Assembly (NCBI GenBank): GCA_036269135.1
Contig: DATASQ010000059.1
Coordinates: forward strand, 1 to 64,000
Source: Palsa-343 sp036269135
Lineage (GTDB): Bacteria > Acidobacteriota > Terriglobia > Terriglobales > Acidobacteriaceae
Direction: 5' to 3'
DNA: 64,000 nt
Of this stretch, positions 43,051 to 50,395 are shown in pieces. A program made the position numbers and the translations under genes. Below the pieces are notes generated by a model. That model was not told where the DNA came from. It saw only the letters and a program-made list of their open reading frames with translations, and made no database searches. Within the stretch, counting starts at the first letter, position 1. The number at the start of each line of letters is the position of its first letter.

Positions 43051-44580
43051 CTATGACGAAAACGGCTGCTTCAGTCGAATCCTGTACACGAAGGCGTCAC
43101 GACAGGGCTGCGTCTTTGGGGTTGTCAGTACCAGGGCGTCCGGCGTGAACTTCCAGCGTATCGGCTCCTCGCTGCCCAGCATCTCAATCGACGCGATCTC
43201 GGACGGGTACAGCCCAGGCCACGTATCGCCATGCGGTACAAAGCTGGTGATGGAGGCTCGGTCACCGGGCCACGCGAGCAGCGTCGCGTACAGGACATCG
43301 TCACGGCAGGTGAATCGGATGTCGGCTGGCGTGTAAGTCAGTGCGTTGTTCTCATTGAACGGTCCATTTTTCGCGAGGTGTGTGGGGCCCTCACCGGCGC
43401 GGAGCCAGGGACTGGTGCCATAGATAGCCTCGCCGTTGATCCGCAGCCACTCGCCAATGCCCCGCAGCCGCTCCTTCGCCTCCTCCGGGATCGTGCCGTC
43501 CGGCTTCGGACCTACATTGAGCAGGAGAAACCCGTTCTTGCTCACGCGATCGACCAGGCCGGTGACCAGCTCATTCACTGATTTGAAGCCGAGCCCCTTT
43601 ACGTAGCCCCAGCCGCTGCCGGCGTCGATGGTCGTATCGGTTACCCACTCCGCGTATGTCATATCGGTTTCCTGCCCCAGCTCTAAGTCGTAAACACCGA
43701 CGCCGGGCGTGAAATCATGCCACTTATAGGTAACGGTCACCTGCTTGGTGTGGGCAGCCGCTCGGTTAAAGTAGTAATCGACAAATTGCTTCTTATACCA
43801 CTGCTGAATGAGTTGCAGACCGAAGTCGAACCACACCAGATCGGGATCGTAGTGGTCCACCACCTCGATGAGCTTCCCTTTCCACTCGTCGAGGAACTTC
43901 TCGTCGGGTAGCGCGCCCTTTGGGTGAATCTCGCCGTACAGTCCGGAGTACTTTGGATTGCCCACATCGTAGCGGCTGTCCCAGGTGGGAAAATAGAACC
44001 AGTGCGCGGCATGGTGAAAAGCCGTCATAAATTTCATGCCCTTCGCGCGGTAGGCCTTTTCCAGTTCGCCGACCACATCGCGCTTCGGGCCCATCTTTGC
44101 CGCATTCCAGGAAGAATACTTTGTATTCCACATGGCAAAGCCATCGTGGTGTTCAGCCACGGGGCCGGCAAAGCGCGCTCCCGCATTGTGGAATAACTCC
44201 GCCCACTCGTCCGGATCGAAGCGGCTGCCGGTAAACATCGGGATAAAGTCCTTGTATCCGAACTTGTCGAGCGGTCCATAGGTCGCGACGTGGTGCTTAT
44301 AGTTGTCTGAAGTCGGATTGGTGTAGATATCGTGCGCATACCAGGTGCCGTTCTTGCCATAGGCCGGGACCGAGTAGATGCCCCAGTGCGTGTAGATCCC
44401 AAACTTACCGTCCCGGAGCCACTGCGGCGTGGCGATCTTTCGGAGCGAGTTCCAGTAAGGCTGATATGGCCCGGCGGCGGCGTCCAGCTGGTCCGCGGAG
44501 CGCGCGAAGGGCGTCGCCAGCGAGCCGGCAGACAAAGCAGCGCCGGACTTCAGGAGATCGCGTCGATTTAGAAACGTCAT
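43051..44580 (-). CDS. Alpha-L-fucosidase (GH29), Tat-exported
   Basis: 509-residue GH29 enzyme, which removes alpha-linked L-fucose from oligosaccharides with retention of configuration. A Tat signal (NRRDLLKSGAALSAGSLA) precedes the (beta/alpha)8 domain. Family motifs are WLRDGKFGIYTHWGIYSVPA (about residues 54-73), VAEHHDGFAMWNTKYSSWNA (141-160) and DPDLVWFDFG with the predicted nucleophile Asp252. Near residue 330 the segment KNGFLLLNVGPKPDGTIPEE is another family hallmark. The C-terminal 100 residues form a beta domain. This is the strongest substrate marker of the locus. It lies 61 bp downstream of the mutarotase gene on the same strand. Confidence 0.95.
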   Translation of the reverse strand: MTFLNRRDLLKSGAALSAGSLATPFARSADQLDAAAGPYQPYWNSLRKIATPQWLRDGKFGIYTHWGIYSVPAYGKNGTWYAHDIYTNPTSDNYKHHVATYGPLDKFGYKDFIPMFTGSRFDPDEWAELFHNAGARFAGPVAEHHDGFAMWNTKYSSWNAAKMGPKRDVVGELEKAYRAKGMKFMTAFHHAAHWFYFPTWDSRYDVGNPKYSGLYGEIHPKGALPDEKFLDEWKGKLIEVVDHYDPDLVWFDFGLQLIQQWYKKQFVDYYFNRAAAHTKQVTVTYKWHDFTPGVGVYDLELGQETDMTYAEWVTDTTIDAGSGWGYVKGLGFKSVNELVTGLVDRVSKNGFLLLNVGPKPDGTIPEEAKERLRGIGEWLRINGEAIYGTSPWLRAGEGPTHLAKNGPFNENNALTYTPADIRFTCRDDVLYATLLAWPGDRASITSFVPHGDTWPGLYPSEIASIEMLGSEEPIRWKFTPDALVLTTPKTQPCRDAFVYRIRLKQPFSS

Positions 44581-44641
44581 AATTGGTTTCTCCGAACAGG
44601 AATTTCAGTTTTGGGCGCGGCTTCCGATTACGGAACGGCGG

Positions 44642-45052
44642 TTAAGCGTTGTAGTAGACCTCGCGCATCATCGTCCAGGAGGCTTCCCCTGGCAGGGGAA
44701 TCTGCATGGGATCGGTGGATTGCAGCCACTCCTGGTTGCGCGGCTCAGCAGAGAGCCGGGCCATGTCGCCGGCGTAATCCGAACCGGTGTATTCGTAATA
44801 CCCAAACAGGTAATAGCGGTCGTCTTCCAGCTTCTGGAGATAGATGGAAAAGCTATGCATGTGATATTTGGTGAGCAGGTCACGCACGCCGTGGTTCGAA
44901 GCAGCGTGCAGCGCCTCATAAGCGCTGAGCCGGTCCGGCCGCACACCAATGACCATGCCGATCCTTCGCCGCCGCGGTCGCCGGCTGCGTCCGAGGAGGA
45001 TGAGAGAAACGGCAGTTGCGGCAGCAAGGAATGCGATAGACCCGGGTTTCAT
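44642..45052 (-). CDS. Deoxyhexose mutarotase (RhaM/DUF718-like) with N-terminal membrane anchor
   Basis: 136-residue protein. Residues about 31-136 match the L-rhamnose mutarotase family (also reported for L-fucose), which interconverts sugar anomers: RIGMVIGVRPDRLSAYEALH, HMHSFSIYLQKLEDDRYYLF, GYYEYTGSDY and DMARLSAEPRNQEWLQSTDP with a C-terminal EVYYNA. Unlike the usual cytoplasmic enzyme of about 104 residues, it starts with a hydrophobic helix (SIAFLAAATAVSLILLG) followed by RSRRPRRRR, which would leave the domain on one side of the inner membrane. The start is fixed by an ATGA overlap with the stop of the upstream beta-helix gene, so the two are translationally coupled. Confidence 0.9.
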   Translation of the reverse strand: MKPGSIAFLAAATAVSLILLGRSRRPRRRRIGMVIGVRPDRLSAYEALHAASNHGVRDLLTKYHMHSFSIYLQKLEDDRYYLFGYYEYTGSDYAGDMARLSAEPRNQEWLQSTDPMQIPLPGEASWTMMREVYYNA

Positions 45053-47364
45053 AGACCTCTCCTCTTTGGCGGCGGATCGCCGGCGTCCTGCGACAACCAT
45101 TGCGAGGGGAAATCCGGTGTGAGTCCCCAGCCGCCCATCGCAAAGTTCACGAACCCCAGCTTCAGCGCAGGGGAATCCGGCCGTACGCGAAAGTCCCGAT
45201 TTCCCGGATCGACGAAAAGCGGATCGGCGAAGAGGGAGTTCTTATCCCAGCCAAGTCCCTGCCACCCGGCCAGGTCGTAACGGCGTGGGTTGCGCTTGCC
45301 ATTTTCCGAGCGGAGTTGATCGACAACCGCCTGGAATTCGCCGTGCTCCGCCCAGAACAGATTGCGGTCGATCTCTTCGAACCAGGGGCCCTCCGCCGGC
45401 GGCGCGATCACGGAGTGAAACATCTGCGGCCACCAGGGCCAACCGCCCGGCCACTGAGCATCTCCGGGGTCCATCACGGTGATGTTGTTGTAATAGCGAT
45501 CGTGATTTTCGTTGTTGCCTACATGAAAACATGGAGCGGCACGCGACTTATACCAGATATTGTTGTAAACCTCGCGAAAGGCGCCCTCGCGCCACTTAAA
45601 GCTAACTCCGCCGACAGAAATGTTGTTGTAAATTTTGTAATTCGACGCCCCATCGTCGAGGTCATAGCCCCATCCGGATTTCTCATTGAAGAAATTATTC
45701 CTGACGACCACGGGCTCCATCGCATCGACGAGCACGTCCCAGGCGTCGAGACTCCGATCTACTGTGTAGGGCGCATGCGACTGCGCCAGGGACCAGGCGC
45801 GATCCCGGCCCCATGCATTCAGCGGTCCGTGGTCGCTGGTTTCCCGCACAGTATCGTGCGTCTCGTTGAATTCGATCACGTGACCGCCCCAGGTGCTGTC
45901 CCCCAGGCAAAAAGCTGCACGCGGCATGTTGTAGACGAGATTGTGGCTAATGGTGATTCGCTTCGCCCGTGAGACGTAGACCGCGGCAACCTGCTTGCCG
46001 AAGAATCCGCAGTCGTGTACCAGGTTGTTGGTTGCGCGACATTCGTAGGGAAATGCGCGCTGCGTGCCGTTGGTCTGCTCCAGATCGCCGACAAAGCACA
46101 TGGCGCTGTCGCCGGTTTCCGTGAACTTGCAGCCGGTGACCGAGAATTCGCGATTGTAGTTATTGACGAAGACACCGTTCCCGCCAATGGCGTCAAACCA
46201 GCAGTTCTTAATCGAACAGCGGCGCGTGCCATCAGCCAACACTGCGCCGCCGCGATGGATAGACCAATCGCTCAGCGAGGGGACATCGTAGCGATCCATG
46301 TAAGTCGTCGCGGTATGAGCAAACCGCATTCCCCGAACCGCGATATCGTGAACCGGCGATTCCTGGGAGCCGGCGAACTGAAGAACGCTGTCATGTTGGG
46401 ATACTTCGATCAGCGCGGTACGCAGATCCAGACCTGCGGGTGGATAGTAATAGAGCGTGTGATTCGCCGCGTCGAGATACCATTCACCGGGCGCATCCAG
46501 CTCTTCGAAGACATTGTCAATGAAGAAACGTGAGCCTTCTCCCACGCGAGCGGGATGGCGATCCCACTTAGCGCCGATTTGCTGCCCGCCTTCTCCAAAC
46601 CAGACGATGTGCGCAGCGGAGTCGACGCCCCGGATATTCCACTGCAGATTGCCCCAGTAAGCCTGCTGGAAGATGTGGATCTGCGCGCCCTCAGGATTGG
46701 ACCACTTCTTCTGAGTGAATGTGACTGGATCGAAACAGACTCCACGCGACGCTTCACCGGAAAAGCTCATGTCCGCGTTCGGTCCGGCAAACGGGTCGTT
46801 CGCGTCTTTCGGAACCGACGCGGTGGCCGTGAGATATCCCGAGCGCCCGGGATTCGAGGGATCGTAGTTAGGAAACCGCGCCCGGATCTGCCTCTTACTG
46901 TTGACAAACAACTGCGTGAACGTAAGTCCGGGACGAACCTGTGTCTTCATGATGCCGTTGCCGTGCTCCATCCAGTCGCAGGTCAGCCGCTGTCCCCCGC
47001 TGAGAGTTACCGTGTTTCCGGCAACCGCTGCCCAGGTCACCGGCGCAGCCGGCGTTCCCGAATCCCTCGATTCGAAGACCAACGTCGGCTCCAGATAATA
47101 AGTGCCTTCGCGGATCCAGATGTGGAGCGGAGCGTTCCGCGAGGCCTGACGCACGGCCCTCTGCGCGCGCGCCAGGGTCGCAAAGGGCGCGTGCTCGCTG
47201 CCCGAGTTTCGGTCATCTCCCTCGCCCGAGACGAAAAAGGTCGTCTGATCCGGAGAGGGTGGTGGTTCGCGCTCTTCGCGCCGCCGCTCGAGCGCCGGTA
47301 AGGCGCCGGTTGTGGCCGCCAGGGCTGCTCCACTCGATAACCTAAGAAAGCTACGTCTCTTCAT
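45049..47364 (-). CDS. Tat-exported right-handed beta-helix protein, candidate GH141
   Basis: 771-residue protein with a Tat signal (MKRRSFLRLSSGAALAATTG). The N-terminal segment TFFVSGEGDDRNSGSEHAPF, then FATLARAQRAVR, WIREGTYYLEPTLVFESRDS and VTLSGGQRL is the entry pattern seen in many parallel beta-helix glycan enzymes including GH141, a family with alpha-L-fucosidase and xylanase members. Later there are many short Asn-rich beta-helix rungs (GNGVFVNNYN, ATNNLVHDCGFFG, ISHNLVYNMPRAA, YNNISVGGVSFKW). Adjacency to a GH29 fucosidase and a mutarotase favours a fucosidase-like role; a lyase is the main alternative. Stop codon overlaps the mutarotase ATG. Confidence 0.8.
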   Translation of the reverse strand: MKRRSFLRLSSGAALAATTGALPALERRREEREPPPSPDQTTFFVSGEGDDRNSGSEHAPFATLARAQRAVRQASRNAPLHIWIREGTYYLEPTLVFESRDSGTPAAPVTWAAVAGNTVTLSGGQRLTCDWMEHGNGIMKTQVRPGLTFTQLFVNSKRQIRARFPNYDPSNPGRSGYLTATASVPKDANDPFAGPNADMSFSGEASRGVCFDPVTFTQKKWSNPEGAQIHIFQQAYWGNLQWNIRGVDSAAHIVWFGEGGQQIGAKWDRHPARVGEGSRFFIDNVFEELDAPGEWYLDAANHTLYYYPPAGLDLRTALIEVSQHDSVLQFAGSQESPVHDIAVRGMRFAHTATTYMDRYDVPSLSDWSIHRGGAVLADGTRRCSIKNCWFDAIGGNGVFVNNYNREFSVTGCKFTETGDSAMCFVGDLEQTNGTQRAFPYECRATNNLVHDCGFFGKQVAAVYVSRAKRITISHNLVYNMPRAAFCLGDSTWGGHVIEFNETHDTVRETSDHGPLNAWGRDRAWSLAQSHAPYTVDRSLDAWDVLVDAMEPVVVRNNFFNEKSGWGYDLDDGASNYKIYNNISVGGVSFKWREGAFREVYNNIWYKSRAAPCFHVGNNENHDRYYNNITVMDPGDAQWPGGWPWWPQMFHSVIAPPAEGPWFEEIDRNLFWAEHGEFQAVVDQLRSENGKRNPRRYDLAGWQGLGWDKNSLFADPLFVDPGNRDFRVRPDSPALKLGFVNFAMGGWGLTPDFPSQWLSQDAGDPPPKRRGL

Positions 47365-47415
47365 AAAATATTTGACTCCGGCCCACGCCGACCGATCAGG
47401 CGCTTCTTTCCCGTT

Positions 47416-48243
47416 TCACAGGCGATAGGCACGCCGCGCGGTAGCAGCGCAGATCTGCTCTTGTTCGTCCGTGGACAGTTCCGCGATGAGCGCGAGAAAC
47501 GTCTCAACCCATTGCCGATAACTGCCGGCCACAGTCAGGACCGGCCAGTCCGACCCAAACATCAGGCGGTCGGGTCCAAAGGCCGTGAGAGCGGCATCGA
47601 AATAAGGACGTAACTGCGCGAGGCTCCACTGATGCCAGGCCGCCTCAGTAACCATGCCGGATAACTTGCAGTAGACGTTCTCCCGTCGTCCGAGTTCAAC
47701 GAGGTTTTCTTTCCAGGGAGATAGGATCCCTTCGCGGATCCTTGGTTTGGCGATGTGATCGACAACGAAAACCTGCCGGGGATGCCTGTCGACAAAGGTG
47801 AGCGTTTGCGGCAGATGGCGCTCGAAAATGAGAACGTCGTAGACGAGGCCCCGCGCGTGCAGCAGGCTGACTCCGCGATTAAAGTCTTCGCGCAACATAT
47901 AGGCGTCGTCCGGCTCGTCGTGCAGCACGTGTCGCACAGCCTTCAGCTTCGAATTGGCGGCCAACCGATCCAGCTGGCCTAAAATGTCGGGGGCGACCAG
48001 GGGCACCCAGCCGACGACGCCGAGCAACAAGGGGTGCCGTGCGGCCAACTCGAGCAGCCATTCGGTTTCTTCGAGCGTTTGGCGCGCCTGCACGGCCAGG
48101 GTACCGGTGACACCGGACTCCTGGGCGACCTTTTCAAGGTCAGGGACCAGAAAGTCGCGGCGCAGCGAGATCATTTCTGCGCTCATCCACGCATAATCCC
48201 GAGGGTTGTAGCGCCACAGGTGATGGTGGGCATCGATCAACAC
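47416..48243 (-). CDS. Amidohydrolase-family lactonase, L-fuconolactonase-like
   Basis: 275-residue member of the COG3618 amidohydrolase group, which contains L-fuconolactone and L-rhamnono-lactone hydrolases. The start MLIDAHHHLWRYNPRDYAWM is characteristic, providing the HxH metal pair. Further markers are GVVGWVPL, KAVRHVLHDEPDDAYML, VVDHIAKPRI and RLMFGSDWPVL with the late metal Asp. It should open the lactone made by the sugar dehydrogenase. The start is GTG at 48243, one base after the aldo/keto reductase stop, so the two genes are tightly coupled. Confidence 0.9.
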   Translation of the reverse strand: MLIDAHHHLWRYNPRDYAWMSAEMISLRRDFLVPDLEKVAQESGVTGTLAVQARQTLEETEWLLELAARHPLLLGVVGWVPLVAPDILGQLDRLAANSKLKAVRHVLHDEPDDAYMLREDFNRGVSLLHARGLVYDVLIFERHLPQTLTFVDRHPRQVFVVDHIAKPRIREGILSPWKENLVELGRRENVYCKLSGMVTEAAWHQWSLAQLRPYFDAALTAFGPDRLMFGSDWPVLTVAGSYRQWVETFLALIAELSTDEQEQICAATARRAYRL

Positions 48244-48244
48244 G

Positions 48245-49183
48245 CTAATAACTCCATTCCTGGTTGAGCATTGGCAGCAGGATTCGCGTCACTTCCTTCA
48301 CCAGGGAGTGGTCGTACGGCTGCTCATAATCGGCAACATTGCGGCGGACGGCATCAGGCCGCGCGGTGCTGAACAGCGTCGTCGGCAGCTCGGGATTCTG
48401 ACTGGCAAACTGCAATGCCAGCCGGCTGATGGAGGTTCCCTGCGACTTACAGAAGTCCGCCGCCTCACGGAACAGCGCTCGGGCCTCCGCATCAGCGGGA
48501 TGCCAGTCGGCAGGGCCGCGCTCGGTGAGCAGACCCGACGCGAAGGGCGATCCGTTGATGATACCGATGCGCTTTTGCCGGGCGATGGGCAGCAGGTCCA
48601 GCAATTGCGTGTCGTTCAGGCAGTAATGATTGTGTACGAGCGCGGCATCGATATCGAACCCATCGAAAATTCGCTTCCACAAATCCATTGGATAGATACC
48701 GAAGCTCACATTACCGATGCGCCCCTCGCGTTTCAGCTCCTGCACGGAATCGTAGCCCTCGGTGAGGGCCCATTCGGTGTGCGCCCGATTCTGATACTCG
48801 ATGTCGTGGATATGGATGATATCGAAGTAATCCGTGCCCAACCGGGACGCGCTCTCATCCAGGGACGCACGAATGCGGGCGCGTGAGTAATCCAGGGTGT
48901 CCTCACCATAACTACCCGGCTTCGTGTATTTGCCCACCTTAGTCGAAAGGAAATAGCGGTGTCGCGGAATGCCGCGCAGCGCTTTGCCGAGAACCGTCTC
49001 CGACAGAGTGGCCCCGTAGGCAGGAGCAACGTCGAAATAATTAATACCCAAATCCAGTGCGGTATGGACGGCAGCAATGGCTTCGGCTTCCTCCACAGGG
49101 TGGAAGACCCCGCCAAGAGAAGAGGCGCCAAAACTCAGCCGTGATACCCTCAGTCCCGTTTTGCCCAGAACGTTGTATTCCAT
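48245..49183 (-). CDS. Aldo/keto reductase, L-galactose/L-fucose dehydrogenase-like
   Basis: 312-residue aldo/keto reductase. Opening MEYNVLGKTGLRVSRLSFGA is usual. The catalytic tetrad can be placed as Asp and Tyr in INYFDVAPAYGATLSE, Lys in FLSTKVGKY and His in IIHIHDIEYQ. The sequence resembles the L-galactose/L-fucose dehydrogenase group, which oxidises the sugar at C1 to a lactone with NAD(P). The product would be the substrate of the next gene, the lactonase, whose start lies one base away. Upstream is the RhaT-type symporter gene, 40 bp apart. Confidence 0.9.
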   Translation of the reverse strand: MEYNVLGKTGLRVSRLSFGASSLGGVFHPVEEAEAIAAVHTALDLGINYFDVAPAYGATLSETVLGKALRGIPRHRYFLSTKVGKYTKPGSYGEDTLDYSRARIRASLDESASRLGTDYFDIIHIHDIEYQNRAHTEWALTEGYDSVQELKREGRIGNVSFGIYPMDLWKRIFDGFDIDAALVHNHYCLNDTQLLDLLPIARQKRIGIINGSPFASGLLTERGPADWHPADAEARALFREAADFCKSQGTSISRLALQFASQNPELPTTLFSTARPDAVRRNVADYEQPYDHSLVKEVTRILLPMLNQEWSY

Positions 49184-49223
49184 GGTGCAGATAACCTTTC
49201 AGGAAGTGGGCTAGTCGATCCAG

Positions 49224-50243
49224 TTAGCCGCCGGTCATTGAACTCCCCACGGCCAGCAGCACGATCGCGGCGATAAGTACAGTGAGTCCCGCATAGAGCG
49301 TACGCAGGGCGCGCGCCGGCGCCCCGGCCCATTCGCGGGTAAGGAAGCCGAAGACGTTGGCGACGACCAGGGAGAATGCGATATTCACCGCCCATCCGAC
49401 CGACGTGCCGAGGCGCCCGAGGTAATACGCGCCCATGCCGTACGGAATCGTCGCGACGAACCAGATCACACCCATCAGGACGCCGTTGCGCCAGTCGAAG
49501 CCGGCATCCGGTCCAGTGTTTCTGCGCCACGTCCCCCGCCGTATCTGCAGGCTGCCGAACCACAGCAGCAGAGCGGCGGCCGCTCCCCAGAAGACCGGTA
49601 GCCAGCTGGCCAGCGTGGCAAACACCGGACTCGCGCCAAGCTGCAGCGCTTTGTCTCCCACTCGGCTGGTAAAGGCAAACCCGAGGTTAGCGCAGGAGCT
49701 GAGAATCCCCGAGGATGCGCATACCAGCAGAGCTACACCGAACTTCCCGGGCTGCCCGTCCTTGCCCGCCTGGCGTTCGCGGAGCGCTCCAGCCCTGCCG
49801 CACACAGCAACCCCGACCACGCAGCCGGCGATTCCCGCCAAAATCACCGCACCGCCAGGGGTAAAGAGCTCCGCGCGCGATTTCACGACAAACGGCAGGA
49901 TCGAACCAACCGCCGTGTTGATACCCATGATGATGGCAAACCCGACCGACATTCCGGCCAGAGTGACACCGTACCCGAAGAGGATGGATCCAATGCCCCA
50001 GCCGAAGCCGTACGCGGCGCCCGCCCAGACCGTCCCGGCGCCGGAGGCAGCAACAGCATGCGGCCAGTGAGGGAGCACCAGCGCCGCCATCAGGAGAGGC
50101 AGAGCCAGCATCATGGTGATCGTCGAGGGAATGTAGATGTTTTCCAGTTCGAATCCGCGCCGGCGTTTCAGCGGAACGGCCAGCGCTCCCCCAGCGATGG
50201 CGGCGATAAAGACCAGAGCGAAACCCAGAATCGTGGCGTGCAT
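49224..50243 (-). CDS. L-rhamnose/proton symporter-like permease (RhaT family)
   Basis: 339-residue integral membrane protein with about ten helices, similar in layout to E. coli RhaT. Segments typical of the family are GFALVFIAAIAGGALAVPLK, NIYIPSTITMMLALPLL, AYGFGWGIGSILFGYGVTLA, GMSVGFAIIMGINTAVGS and a late WFVATIPYGMGAYYLG. Given the fucosidases and fuconolactonase around it, the imported sugar may be L-fucose rather than L-rhamnose. Start at 50243 is chosen because the family begins there and GGAAGGGAAG lies about 10-14 nt upstream; the open frame extends to 50354. Confidence 0.9.
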   Translation of the reverse strand: MHATILGFALVFIAAIAGGALAVPLKRRRGFELENIYIPSTITMMLALPLLMAALVLPHWPHAVAASGAGTVWAGAAYGFGWGIGSILFGYGVTLAGMSVGFAIIMGINTAVGSILPFVVKSRAELFTPGGAVILAGIAGCVVGVAVCGRAGALRERQAGKDGQPGKFGVALLVCASSGILSSCANLGFAFTSRVGDKALQLGASPVFATLASWLPVFWGAAAALLLWFGSLQIRRGTWRRNTGPDAGFDWRNGVLMGVIWFVATIPYGMGAYYLGRLGTSVGWAVNIAFSLVVANVFGFLTREWAGAPARALRTLYAGLTVLIAAIVLLAVGSSMTGG

Positions 50244-50307
50244 GCGAGAAGCGGCTTCCCTTCCTGGGTAGTGGCGCACTATCCGACCCGGCAACCGGTA
50301 CCGAGCA

Positions 50308-50321
50308 ATTGGTTCAGCCAT
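50308..50321. promoter_or_regulatory. Possible second FadR-type site upstream of rhaT-like gene
   Basis: ATTGGTTCAGCCAT has the same ATTGG-N5-CCA spacing as the palindrome at 57325, with an imperfect right arm. It is 65 bp upstream of the symporter start. Low confidence. Confidence 0.25.
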
Positions 50322-50395
50322 CAGAACGTCGTAGCGGATTCTACGAACCCGCACGCAGAAACGTCAAGCCGGCGCGAAGCGGGGCGCCGCTCTCC

